A stretch of 64,000 nucleotides of DNA from contig NMRB01002434.1 of NCBI GenBank assembly GCA_002633025.1, positions 35,448 through 99,447 on the forward strand. Direction: 5' to 3'. Below are positions 32,790-46,631 of this stretch, one piece after another (position 1 is the stretch's first letter; each line of letters begins with the position of its first letter). The notes beneath the pieces are model-generated. The model made no database searches and was not told the DNA's origin. It worked only from the letters and a program-made list of their open reading frames with translations. The translations under genes were made by a program, and so were the position numbers. Source of the DNA: Notospermus geniculatus (taxonomy: Eukaryota > Nemertea > Pilidiophora > Heteronemertea > Lineidae).

Positions 32790-33290
32790 TGACAGGAACT
32801 GTCAGTACTGATTGTCCCGCCATTTAACAAGTTGTACTGATTGTGACACCACTTGACAGAGGGTGTACTGATTGTGACACCACTTGGCAGAGGGTAATAA
32901 GCAAGAAGTCAATCTCCAGAATTCACGAATTTTCGACCCCAACCGGGGTCTTTTTCAAGTGGAACTTTACAATCTGAAACTCTAGAAAACTCTAGAAAAG
33001 ACCCTTGGCAGAGGGTGTACTGATTGTGACACCAGACAGAGGGTGTACTGATTGTGACACCACTTGACAGAGGGTGTACTGATTGTGACACCACTTGACA
33101 GAGGGTGTACTGACTGTGACACCACTTGACAGAGGGTGTACTGATTGTGACACCACTTCACAGAGGGTGTACTGATTGTGACACCACTTCACAGAGGGTG
33201 AACTGACTGTGACACCACTTGGCAGAGGTTGTACTAATTGTGACACAATTTGATAGGAGCTCAGCTAATTGTGACACCATTTGACAGCGG
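32790..33290. repeat. 31-bp minisatellite, about 11 units, split by an insertion
   Basis: The unit is GTGTACTGATTGTGACACCA followed by CTTGACAGAGG. Copies run from about 32790 to 33290 with outer copies more diverged. Between about 32896 and 33003 the array is interrupted by a sequence carrying the hammerhead-like motif also found in EIF3D intron 8. 31-bp units and the 84-aa reverse ORF are products of the repeat. Confidence 0.88.
32890..32965 (-). ncRNA. Hammerhead-ribozyme-like core, third copy
   Basis: On the reverse strand: CUUGAAAAA (damaged CUGANGA), then GACCCC-GGUU-GGGGUC, an intact GAAA, then AAUUC-GU-GAAUU followed by C, which matches the layout of stem II, GAAA, stem III and cleavage site. 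It is inserted in the 31-bp minisatellite, showing that the unit is mobile. Confidence 0.35.
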
Positions 33291-33361
33291 TTCATATGGC
33301 ACACATCAGGACTTTGGCACATCATTATCTAGCAAGATGTTGTCCTTGGTACAGATAATTA

Positions 33362-33539
33362 CAGTGGAACCTCTCTATTAAGGACACCTCTGGTACTGAC
33401 AAATGCTGTCCTTAATTGAGAGGTGTCCTGATTACAGAGGTCAAAATGAATCGAAAAGGTCAATTTGTGACTGAATTCTGGTGTCCTTAATAGAGAGGTG
33501 TCCTCCTGGCAGAGGTGTCTGCTAAGGGAGGTCCCACTG
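33362..33539. mobile_element. 178-bp pogo/Tigger-type MITE, copy 2
   Basis: Same length and ends as 12840-13017 (CAGTGGAACCTCTC and GAGGTCCCACTG), with TA on both sides (33360-33361, 33540-33541). It lies just beyond the likely 3' end of SAC3D1. Confidence 0.86.
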
Positions 33540-33948
33540 TACATGTATATCACACTTTTGATCAGCTTTGCAGCAAATCAGTGAATGAAACACACATTCA
33601 TGTTCAAATTTATTTGTAAAAATGACATTAAGTGATCCATTATCAACCATAAGATGGTATAAATACGTCCAGAGATGTTGTCACATATATTGGTACTGGT
33701 GCTATATATAGACCTTTACAATATAGACATTTACAATTTCTTCAAGTAATTCACTCTCTAATAAGTTAGGAACTTAAACATTAACATTTTGAATTATTCT
33801 TCAAACAATTGAGTCGTGGTTGATCAATAAGGACCTGAAGGATTCAACCTTCATAAGTTCTGTGATAATATCATCAGTAAGGACCTGAATTGACCTGTCT
33901 CTCAGGTAGACAAGTTCTGTGATAATATCATATCACCACAAGCTGTGG

Positions 33949-36254
<2,306 letters not shown>

Positions 36255-36974
36255 TCCTACAGTTGACATGCTTCATCAAGGAAGGAGAGTGAATGCCCAG
36301 TTGAGTTGGACAAGGAGATCAGTAGGCAAGCCCCCGGTATCTGCAAGATAAACATAGTGCTTATTGTTTGATAGAAATAGGGCCTAAACTGATAAACACA
36401 AATCATGAAAAACACAATCAATGACAAACCAACAGTAAGCCTAAAAGCCCCCCCCCCCTTTCTCCTGCATGAGTGCATTTCAACAAGTGACTTTTTGTTT
36501 GTAGAGCAGACGCAGATGGAGATACGATATTCAGTCTGAATTCAGGATCAGATAGTCACAATCCAAGCCTGGGATTATGTCTTCATTTCATCATTGACAT
36601 TGTTTTGATTTGTTATCTGTCATGTCCTGAAAATTCGATTGTAGTACCCGGAGGAGTGTGACAGAAGTACCACTGCCGCGTAGTAATTTAGTTTAACATC
36701 TCGGGAATTATTGATAATGTGAGCAAAATAGCTACACTATATAGACTTTTTTTGACTTGACATTACTATAACAATGATAAAAGTCCATTTATTTGATAGT
36801 AAATATATCTGGTTACATTTCACATTTTGCACTATATTTTAAAGTCGGATGTAGTTCTGTTTGTGAGTAGGCTTCACTTCCGGGTTTCCCCATTTACTGG
36901 TTTCCCCATTTTCTGTCTCAGTTTCGTCTGCTGAATTCTCGCTTTATTTTCACGAGGACGACTGCTGTATCATT
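36255..36974. promoter_or_regulatory. Divergent promoter region, SAC3D1 / caspase
   Basis: The two start codons are 720 bp apart and the genes run outward. CACTTCCGG at about 36875-36883 is an ETS/GABP-type site about 95 bp before the caspase ATG. A poly-C run at about 36450 and an AT-rich stretch in the middle suggest two separate core promoters sharing one region. No TATA box is evident. Confidence 0.5.
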
Positions 36975-39285
36975 ATGGAAGGTGAGGAACCACTCCTACA
37001 TTTTGCTTGGACCATTCTTTAAAGTTTTTGTAATCACGGCCACTTAGCAGGCGAAAATGATAATGATCAGCATAGGCCTACATGTACACTTACACACACA
37101 GTAACAGTGTCTGTAGTGTAGTACATGACATGAGCTAAGGTTAAGAATGTAGCTGTACTCTACTGATAGGCCTAGTGCATGTAGTATAGGGCTAATGAAT
37201 GATCAGCATCTTTATCACAGATATCTGCTATCAGGTCCTAGGCCTAAAAGGTACTGTCACCAGATTTATGGTGACCTGGGCTAGTCAAAAATTTTGTCCT
37301 TTTTCTTGCAGAAAAGAAAGCCACGGTCGATGCAACTGAGGATGTTAAAGCGTAAGACACCAGAATCTTTTTATTCACGACTTTCTTTGTAATCAGATTG
37401 GAAAAAGTACCCTACTGTTGCGATGTCATTCCTAGAGATCAAGTCATTCACTCACCACTTGCTCTCTAAGACTATATTATTATAATTCCATAATCCTGAT
37501 AAAATGAGAGAGGAAATCAGAGCTAGAAAGCTGTTCATAATTTGGGACTAGATTTACTGAGTCTCAGTCCAACTGAGCAAACAGACGTAATCTCTCATTT
37601 CAGGGTAGAAGTTGGCAAGAAGAAATATGACCCATTGGTTCATAAAATGGACATAAATTATGACTTCTCATATCCTCGGCGTGGACTGGCTGTGGTCATC
37701 AACATGAGATACTTTGACTTCCGATCCACACATCAACAAGAGAGAGAAGGAACGGATGAGGATGCAAGGGCTGTTATAGAGAGATTACTGAACCTGGGCT
37801 TTGATGTCAGACGTTATGACGACTTGACAAAAATGGATATGGGCCTTCTGATGAGGGACTGTAAGTGACACAATTCATGGACATGTTTACATTCACTTCC
37901 TTGTGTGTTAGATTATGAAAGGAAAATGAAAGTGTCTTATCTAATATAGAGTGATAACAGACAATATGTGAAGTGACGATAGATTCCTAGGTTGTTCCTG
38001 AAGATTGAGATATTGATACTGGCACTTGCCCTGATATTGCAAGGAAGCCTAGGCCTACTGTAGTCTAAGCGATGATCAGCTCTGATTTGCCATGTCTGTG
38101 ACAACTGACTAACTTCAATGCAGACCTCATCAGCTGTTGTCACCTGAGATGTGCTCCACAAAAAGTTCATTTTGTACATGTCTCTATTTTGATTTCCTCT
38201 CCAGTGGCCAAAGAAGACCACACAAATGCTGACTGTTTTGTCTGCGTCATCCTTAGTCATGGTAAAGAAGGCCGTGTTTATGCATATGATGGTGTTGTTT
38301 ACATCGATCAGTTATTGGCCAACTTCAAAGGAGATGTGTGTGAAACATTAGCCGGAAAACCAAAGTTATTTTTCATACAAGTGAGTTGTTTAGTAGTTCC
38401 TGCATGCGCGTGATCATGCATGCGATCTCAGTCATGTCTATCAATTGTCAGAGGAAAGGGAAGACCCATTCACTCTAGATTGAAAACAGAATTCTAGTCA
38501 TGAAGTGGTTTGGTTCTGATTGAGAGGTGACTTCCCTCATGTTACTGATTCAATACTAACATCAATGATGTTTCTGATTACCCGGTATTGACTTGAACTA
38601 GTATTGTGTTCTTGTCATTTCTTGTAGGCGTGTCGTGGGACCAAGTTCATGCACGGTGTAGAAGTTCTGGAGAGCTATGAGGAAGGTGGGGAAGACATGA
38701 CTGATTCTGCCCCAGAGGAGAAGCGACAGATTCCAACTGAAGCTGATGTTTTGATAGCTTACTCTACTGTCCCTGGTGGGTGTAACCCATTTCCCTAGCC
38801 TCATGATGCTGCCTTTTCAAATGCTCAGAGTACATGTATGGCAGTATATTTACATTAAACTGAACCAGTTTTGGTTGGTAAATGCTTCCATTTATTGAAC
38901 AAATCTCCTGAATAAACCTTGTGCGGCACCTCTCTGTGGCTGATCGATCCTTGTTCTGTGATAAATTTCTCCATGGAATTTTCGTCCTTCTCTTACAGGT
39001 TTCTTCTCCTGGAGAAACAATGTCGACGGCTCATGGTTCATTCAAGCTCTTTGTCGTGTTATTGATGAAGTAGGGACGACGGCTGAATTGATGCAAATGA
39101 TGACATACACCAATCGTATTGTTGCGTATGAATTTGCCTCCTGCACGGACCATGAGTGGACTGACAACATGAAACAAGTTCCATCCATTGTTAGCCGTCT
39201 GACGAAGTTTGTTTACTTCCATCCCAAGAAGGACATGAGTAACTCATTGGAACATTATCCGTCCAGGTTCTTCCCGCGACCTTGA
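36975..39285 (+). CDS. Effector caspase (caspase-3/7-like)
   Basis: Complete gene in six exons: 36975-36981, 37312-37351, 37604-37860, 38205-38380, 38628-38775, 38999-39285 (915 nt, 304 aa). Caspases are cytosolic cysteine proteases that cleave after Asp during apoptosis. The prodomain is short with no CARD or DED, so this is an executioner type. The catalytic dyad is His120 (VILSHGKEG) and Cys162 (IQACRGT), almost the numbering of human caspase-3 (His121, Cys163). The linker has DMTD186|S, a likely activation site like IETD|S. SWRN in [18 protein letters not shown] and the small-subunit end [10 protein letters not shown] are typical. The first coding exon holds only seven bases. AATAAA at 40220-40225 ends a ~0.94-kb 3' UTR. 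Orthology to caspase-3, -6 or -7 cannot be settled by eye. Confidence 0.93.
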
Positions 39286-39425
39286 ACTGAAGGTCACCTT
39301 GCAAAGCATTTACCCTCGACTACAAAGACAGCTCAATTTGAATTCTGAATTGCAACTTACAATTGGTCTGAAAAGATTCTATCAATGTGCAACAATTAGT
39401 ATCATAATTTAGAGGTCGGTCCATG

Positions 39426-41404
39426 GAGTCTTAGATTACGCCAGGTTTACAAAAACACCCCAGGTGAACTTGCTTCTCATTACGTTTGGTTGTGTGAGCA
39501 AAAAAGTTGAGGAATGAAGGATGGTATGCGAGTCATTGTTGTGAGAGAAATGGTCATCTTCATATTTTTACAAAAACATGTACGTATTTTCTAATGATTG
39601 AAAGATTTGTTGTGTGAATCAGTTTATTGCTGTGATTATCTTCTTAAATGCAAATTATCTACATATTCTTATTGTTTATGGGAGTTTCTGAAATACAATC
39701 ATGCTAATACATCATTCCAGAATGTTTTCTTATGACAACTCTGGGGAAGCTGGAATTTATATTGTGTACTTTGACCAAGGTGAGTCCCAAAGATGAATGT
39801 TATGAGTAAAACTACATGTATGTGTGATACCCTTTGTGCTTTTTAAGGCCATATTATTTGTTGCTTCTATGCATTTTTTAACTGATCGTTTATCATTTTT
39901 GTGCAACTTTTACTGTACATGTGCTTATGAAATTTTTTTGTTCCTTTATACCCTAATACCCATAGTGGTATGTATATTTTGCCCGATTGTTGATTTGTAC
40001 ACATGTATTAAACAAGTGTATGTGCGTGTTCATTGTGGGTGGCAATGGGGGTGGGGCACTCAGTTTCTGAACTTTTGACCCACATTTCCTACCATAAGTA
40101 AGGTTTTAGTTCTATATTCCATGATTGCTATGTCATTCTAAAATCAGACAGGAAGTCATCACAAATACATATACGTCATAATACTCCAGATATTTCTATA
40201 GTGCTTATAGACATGAGACAATAAAGTCCTTGATATGCTACTCAGGCATGTGGTGTTTTGTTGTTGGTATGGTTGTTATTTCGAGTGCTATATGGCACAA
40301 TATTTAATTCAAATTGAACACTCTCCCTCCTTCACCCCACCCGATCACCCCCTTGCAATGCCCAGGGCCAGGCATCCCCTGGAGTCTTTGGTGTCACCGA
40401 CTTTCATTCAACATAGTAGTGTTGAATTACTCTGCAATCACATTCCCTTCTTGCGAGTGCTTCCATCCTGTTCAATTGTCATCTCGCAGTTCAAAGACAT
40501 GAAACTGTTGACCGTATAAGGTTACTTTTATCATTGAATGAACAAACCAGCATCAATGCATAGAATTTAAATCATTTTATTGCAGAGAAATCTCTCAATA
40601 TCATGGCGTGGAAGACATACCAACCATGTCTTTGATTGAAACAAGTTTGGACGAAAAGTTATTGATGTGGACAGCACATGATTACGATGATCTCCAGTTT
40701 CAGCTGATCCTCAGATGCCTGAAGCTTGGCAAGCCAGGTCTGCACAACGTCTAAATCATCCCCAGCTTCCTCACTTGACATCTTTATTGACTACTTCGTG
40801 TTTCATGATTGTTACAATAATACATGACTAAAGCCAGAAGCCATGACCAGTGAGAGTGTCAATGGATCCTCATCCCAGCACACAACAGTCCAAATTCTCC
40901 CATTCTCAAACATTAGGGTTATCTGGAGAGGACTTTCTGAATAATGTCCATGATAGATTGTCTCGTTGATGACTTTGGAAAGAGATCGAGGAAACTTTTG
41001 CCTTCTTCAAGACTCTGAGTTAGTTGTGGATCAAGTGGTATGCAGCCTGGAAAGACAAGATACGTACTTATATGCAACACCTGCCTCCATCCATCAAAGA
41101 CAAGTTAAACTTTGGTTTGTTGGAATGTGTTTTGGGGATTATCAAAACAATAGGTCGTCATCTTCATATTCAACAACACTTCTATCTATGTATGTATGCG
41201 ACAGACTTACCTAAGAATGGCACATTTCCCTGCTCTGCTAATGATTCCCCACCACCCTTTGAAAACACATTTGTACATTCCTGCAATTGAAATAAGATTG
41301 TGATATATTTATGATACAACTCATGATTCAAGTGAGACAAATTCAGGTCCCCTGCTCAAGCCTAACATGGAGCTTCCCAAGAAATCAGGGCTTCAGCCAG
41401 CATG
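39426..41404. repeat. Duplicated block, copy 1 (caspase 3' flank plus NUBP2 3' exons)
   Basis: From GAGTCTTAGATTACGCCAGG to GGGCTTCAGCCAGCATG this ~2-kb block is repeated at 41960-44254 with about 95-97% identity. It holds most of the caspase 3' UTR with its poly(A) signal and, on the reverse strand, the last two exons of NUBP2 with their own signal (40576-40581). It ends exactly where a 300-N gap begins. Confidence 0.93.
40919..41280 (-). pseudogene. Extra copy of NUBP2 exons 7-8
   Basis: Exon 7' (41280-41211) and exon 8' (41046-40919) have the same lengths, splice sites and stop as the exons used by NUBP2 further upstream. They differ by about three residues (Gln to Glu, His to Gln, Ile to Leu). 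No other NUBP2 exons accompany them. They are intact, so they may be alternative terminal exons of NUBP2, a partial gene duplicate, or the second haplotype wrongly placed in tandem. Confidence 0.75.
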
Positions 41405-41704
41405 NNNNNNNNNNNNNNNNNNNNNNNNNNNNNNNNNNNNNNNNNNNNNNNNNNNNNNNNNNNNNNNNNNNNNNNNNNNNNNNNNNNNNNNNNNNNNNNN
41501 NNNNNNNNNNNNNNNNNNNNNNNNNNNNNNNNNNNNNNNNNNNNNNNNNNNNNNNNNNNNNNNNNNNNNNNNNNNNNNNNNNNNNNNNNNNNNNNNNNNN
41601 NNNNNNNNNNNNNNNNNNNNNNNNNNNNNNNNNNNNNNNNNNNNNNNNNNNNNNNNNNNNNNNNNNNNNNNNNNNNNNNNNNNNNNNNNNNNNNNNNNNN
41701 NNNN
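41405..41704. other. Assembly gap (300 N)
   Basis: Exactly 300 unknown bases sit at the junction between the two copies of the duplicated block. The length looks like an estimated or padded scaffold gap. ORFs drawn across it are meaningless. Confidence 0.98.
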
Positions 41705-41959
41705 TAATCAACCTTGATTTTGTCATAAGCTCTTGTGTAAGTGATTTAGTGATTTTGTCATAAGCTCTTGGTAAAAGTATTATTGTCAATATAGTGTACT
41801 GTATGTACTTCAACAACTTGTCATTCGTTCACCTGAGGAGGAACCGTGAAGGTTTGAAATGCATTGTGATTTGAATATTTGTATATATGTTGAAAAATGA
41901 AATTACTAATTGTTGCTTCTTTTCTGTGGCTATTTGGATATTTGAACTCTCTGCCAAAA

Positions 41960-44254
41960 GAGTCTTAGATTACGCCAGGTTTACAAAAACACCCCATGTG
42001 AACTTGTTTCTCATTACGTTTGTTTGTGTGAGCAAAAAAGTTGAGGAATGAAGGATGGTATGCGAGTCATTGTTGTGAGAGAAATGGTCATCTTCGTATT
42101 TTTACAAAAACATGTACGTATTTTCTAATGATTGAAAGATTTGTTGTGTGAATCCGTTTATTGCTGTGATTATCTTCTTAAATGCAAATTATCTACATAT
42201 TCTTATTGTTTATGGGAGTTTCTGAAATACAATCATGATAATACATCATTCCAGAATGTATTCTTGTGACAACTCTGGGGAAGCTGGAATTTATATTGTG
42301 TACTTTGACCAAGGTGAGTCACAAAGATGAATGTTTGTTATGAGTAAAACTACATGTATGTGTGATACCCTTTGTCTGTGCTTTTTAAGGCCATATTATT
42401 TGTTGCTTCTATGCATTTTTAACTGATCGTTTATCATTTTTGTGCAAATTTTACTGAACATGTGCTTATGAATTTTTTTTGTTCCTTTATACCCTAATAC
42501 CAGATAGTGGTATGTATATTTTGCCCGATTGTTGACTTGTACACATGTATTAAACAACTGTATGTGCGTGTTCATTGTGGGTGGCAATGGGGGTGGGGCA
42601 CTCAGTTTCTGAACTTTTGACCCACATTTCCTACCATAAGTTAGGTTTTAGTTCTATATTCCATGATTGCTATGTCATTCTAAAACCAGACAGGAAGTCA
42701 TCACAAATACATATATGTCATAATACTCCAGATATATCTATACATGCTTTATATAGACATGAGACAATAAAGTCTTTGATATGCTACTCAGGCATGTGGC
42801 GTTTTGTTGTTGGTATGGTTGTTATTTCGAGTGCTGTACGGCACAATATTTAATTCAAATTGAACACTCTCCAGGGTCGGATCCAGGGTCGACAGAAAGG
42901 GGGGAGCACCGAGAGCGCGAAGCCTGAAGTGCTTTTAGATGCATTTTCCTGGCATCTGAGAGCAAAAAACTCGAATTTTTATGTGATTGAATTTTTCTTG
43001 CAAAAAAATCACTGCTGTGCCAAAAATAGGGGGGGGGCGTATGCCCCCCCCGGATCCGACCCTGCTCTCCCTCCTTCACCCCACCTGATCACCCCCTTGG
43101 CAATGCCCAGGGCCAGGCCAACCCCCCTAGAGTCGTTGGTGTCACCGACTTTCATTCAACATAGTATTTCCAGTATTCACCAGAACACACCCATAAGTTG
43201 TGTTGAATTACTCTGCAATCACATTCCCTTCTTGCGAGTGCTTCCATCCTGTTCAATTGTCATCTCGCAGTTCAAAGACATGAAAGTGTTGACCGTATAA
43301 GGTTACCTTTATGATTGAATGAACAAAGCAGCATCAATGCATAGAATTTAAATCATTTTATTGTAGAGAAATCTCTCAATCCCTCTGTCAATATCATGGC
43401 ATGGAAGACATGCCAACCATGTCTTTGAAACAAGTTTGGACGAAAAGTTATTGATGTGGACAGCACATGATTACGATGATCTCCAATTTCAGCTGATCCT
43501 CGGATGCCTGAAGCTTGGGAAGCCAGATCTGCACATCACCTGAATCATCCCCAGCTTCCTCACTTGACATCTTTGTTGACCACTTTGTGTTTCATGATCG
43601 TTACAATACATGACTAAAGCCAGAACCCATGACCAGTGGGAGTGTCAATGGATCCTCATCCCAGCACACAACAGTCCAAATTCTCCCAGTTACAAACATT
43701 TAGGGTTATCTAGAGATGACTTTGTGAATAATGTCCATGATAGACTGTCTTGTTGATGACTTTGGAAAGAGATCGAGGAAACTTTTGCCTTCTTCAAGAC
43801 TCTGAGTTAGTTGTGGATCAAGTGGTATGCAGCCTGGAAAGACAAGATACGAATATGTAACACATGCCTCCATCCGTCAAAGACAACTTAACCTTTGGTA
43901 ATGGTTAGTTGGAAAGTGATTTGGGGGTTATCAAAAGTAGGTCGTCATCTTCATATTCAACAACACTTCTATCTATGTGTGTACGCGACAGACTTACCTA
44001 AGAATGGCACATCTTCATATTCAACAACACTTCTATCTATGTGTGTACGCGACAGACTTACCTAAGAATGGCACATTTCCCTGCTGTGCTAATGATTCCC
44101 CACCACCCTTTGAAAACACATTTGTACATTCCTGCAATTGAAATAAGATTGTGATATATTTATGATACAACTCATGATTCAAGTGAGACAAATTCAGGTC
44201 CCCTGCTCAAGCCTAACATGGAGCTTCCCATGAAATCAGGGCTTCAGCCAGCAT
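41960..44254. repeat. Duplicated block, copy 2
   Basis: Matches 39426-41404 but is about 315 bp longer. One cause is a 193-bp MITE (42872-43064). Others are a 64-bp local tandem duplication around 43976-44075 that repeats GACAGACTTACCTAAGAATG, and small indels. It carries the caspase 3' UTR without the caspase, with AATAAA at 42766-42771, and the functional 3' end of NUBP2. Confidence 0.93.
42872..43064. mobile_element. MITE, CAGGGTCGGATCC family, with visible empty site
   Basis: Inverted ends CAGGGTCGGATCC and GGATCCGACCCTG enclose 193 bp. CTCTC stands on both sides (42867-42871 and 43065-43069) but only once at the matching place in copy 1 (near 40320), where the element is absent. This shows a 5-bp target duplication and that insertion came after the two copies separated. 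Confidence 0.9.
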
Positions 44255-46568
44255 GTACGAGTGGAGACTGACTCTATCTGCTCAAGGTGCCTGGGTAAAG
44301 GGTTCCACCAGCAAGGGTCCCATAATGAATAAACAGTTCTTGATAATCCCAACCTTCTGTACATTTGCTAAGGTAGCTGTGATGATGTTTGTACACTTGA
44401 GAGTAAAACATGTGACGGATTTACTTACATCACAATGTGGACACACAAATCCACTCATATTCTCTACAATTCCAATCACAGGAATCCTCGTCTTCTTACA
44501 GAATGTTAGTTCTCTCCTCACATCACCAACAGCCACAGCCTATGTAGAGAAAACATTCAGCAAATAAGTCCAATGGGTCAGTGTGTACATTCAAGACCCA
44601 GAAGTATCACCATTATTTCTTTTGTGTTAGAATTGAAGTGTCTCACCTCCGTGGTCGTTAACTTGTCTGGAAGACAGCAGACAATTGTGCGGTAGGCCCT
44701 ATCATGACAGTTACATGTATGTGAGGGTTTTGAATAGTAGCAGCAGCATCTGATCAAATCCTACCTGTGGCGTTGTGACAAGTATAGCACCATCTGGGTT
44801 AAACTTCTTTATATTCTCCACGACTGTAATGTGTTCATCTGACGTCCCTGGTGGCGTGTCAATGATCAGGTAGTCCAAATCTCTCCAATATACATCTTCT
44901 ATAAACTGTTTGATCATTGCTGGAAGCATGAGAAATACAGCGATGAAAAGGTATTATGACTTCATGTCTTGAACCTACTACTTTTTCTACTTCAACTATC
45001 ACGTACAGCACATGTTTCTCTATTAACAGCCTTCCTCACCGTTTTTCTTCGGCCCCCTCCAAACAACCGCCTCATCCTTCTGTGACAAGAGGAAGCCAAT
45101 CGACATGACACCCACTTGTTGGTCCTTATCAGCATAAACAGGAACCCATCTGTGAGAAGCAGAGAATGTTTTACTTGTTCATTAGTAGTCTAATCATTGA
45201 GAGATAAGTGTCTGGGGCACATGTGTCCTCAACGTAGCTGTCATGCAGATTGTCCTTGTAAGATTACACGAGTCAAACTTGAGCTGCTATTCTTGTCAGT
45301 CATTTGATTTCATAATTTCACAACCAACTAGGACTCTTCAGTAAATATTATAAGAACCTACCCTTCAGCACACTGATGGACATCATGCTGCTCTATATTG
45401 AACATTCGTGGAATACTTGGACCACACAGGTCAACATCAAGAATCCCTACCTGAAAGATAGTGGACTGTGTCAGTGTGTACATGGCCCAAAACAGAGATC
45501 ATGAACTGATACGATATGATTCCCGCTGAAACAACTTATGAGATGATGACAAGATACAGTTCTCCTCACACCTGTCTTTATCGTTATGTTTATGAAAAAG
45601 CCAATCAGTTTCCACAAGAATCACTGTGATTCATTGTGTACTCTGATTCATTGTGTACTCTATTCATTGTGTACTCTATTCATTGTGTACTCTTCATTGT
45701 GTACTCTATTTTGAATTGGAAACAATGTGCTTTCATCTCAGTTTGTGATGTCTTAATCCTAACTAAAGTGTGGTGGTACAGAGGTAAGCAGCAGGGGTTA
45801 AACATTATCAGCCATGCTGTGACATCACAAACATAGGGCCTACACATCTGTACCTTTTTGCCAGCTTGCCTCAGTCCAAGGACCAGTTGTGTAGCGAATG
45901 TGCTCTTCCCAACTCCACCTTTTCCTGACAGAACTAGGATAATATGTTTGACTCCCACCAAGTTATTTTGTGGTTCATCAGTCTCTGAATGAAAAAGAGA
46001 ACAATTCATCATTTCTAAAGAATGCAGGCAGCCTCGGGTGCCATCGCGTCATTAGGCCAAGGCTGGGCCATGTAAATAAGTCAATACTCCCATCTCTACC
46101 TTGAGCCCCGGAACCGGAAGGTGGAAATGGGAGTAACTGTAGGCCTAGGCCTAGATTAGAATAGATACTACTCTACTGCAGCCGGCTGGATGGTCAGATA
46201 TTCTAAACTTCAGCCAAAACTTAACATCCAGCATTCAAAATGATGCCTCAGTTCATTGTGACAGTAGCATGGATGGCTCAATTAGGAATATGACATTTGA
46301 CAAAGAATTTTGTATCACCCTGTAATCTGCTGTACATTCTCTGTACATCAACACTGTACATGGGATAGGCGAGGGGGATTCCTTGTTCAAAACAAGGCAA
46401 ATGTGTCATTGTTTCCAAGATAATTGGTGCTGTAGGGGTCATTTTGTTTTCGTCTTTCATTACTCTGATTGACGAGTCCGATCAATCGATCTAAACAACA
46501 TAAAATTAGACTAAAACAAGAAAAAAATAAACTCGTCAACAGGTCAAGTTACCCATGGTCGCCGCCAT
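43706..46568 (-). CDS. NUBP2: Cytosolic Fe-S cluster assembly factor NUBP2
   Basis: Complete in eight exons: 46568-46553, 45984-45854, 45450-45362, 45149-45040, 44919-44765, 44539-44429, 44131-44062, 43833-43706. All phases agree, for 810 nt or 269 aa (human 271). With NUBP1 it forms the P-loop scaffold that builds Fe4S4 clusters for cytosolic and nuclear proteins. The deviant Walker A is [11 protein letters not shown]. Further motifs are [38 protein letters not shown] and the Fe-S ligand motif CPHC in [20 protein letters not shown]. It lacks the N-terminal CX13CX2CX5C of NUBP1. The start MAATMETDEP is encoded by a 16-nt exon. A short repeat of TCATTGTGTACTC lies in intron 2. The last two exons lie inside duplicated copy 2. 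Confidence 0.96.
45628..45710. repeat. Short tandem repeat in NUBP2 intron 2
   Basis: Five units of TCATTGTGTACTCT with TGA or TAT spacers, period 15-19 bp. Confidence 0.85.
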
Positions 46569-46631
46569 GTTGAATCTCGCGAGAAACCACGGGAAGAAAA
46601 CAGAAGAAGCCAGTTCTGTCGTCGGTCGACA
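46569..46631. promoter_or_regulatory. Compact bidirectional promoter NUBP2 / MXRA7 with TCTCGCGAGA
   Basis: Only 63 bp separate the two start codons. The palindrome TCTCGCGAGA at 46575-46584 is the CGCG element known from TATA-less, often bidirectional housekeeping promoters and bound by BANP in vertebrates. Because it lies so near the NUBP2 ATG, transcription of either gene must begin within or across the other's 5' end. Confidence 0.75.

Noticed and set aside
32992-33246. 84-codon minus-strand ORF with repeating PSVKWCHNQYTLC-like units
   Set aside because: Direct translation of the 31-bp minisatellite. 31 is not a multiple of 3, so the frame is accidental.
41311-41816. ORFs of 100-150 codons over 41.3-41.8 kb
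   Set aside because: They consist mostly of N from the assembly gap.
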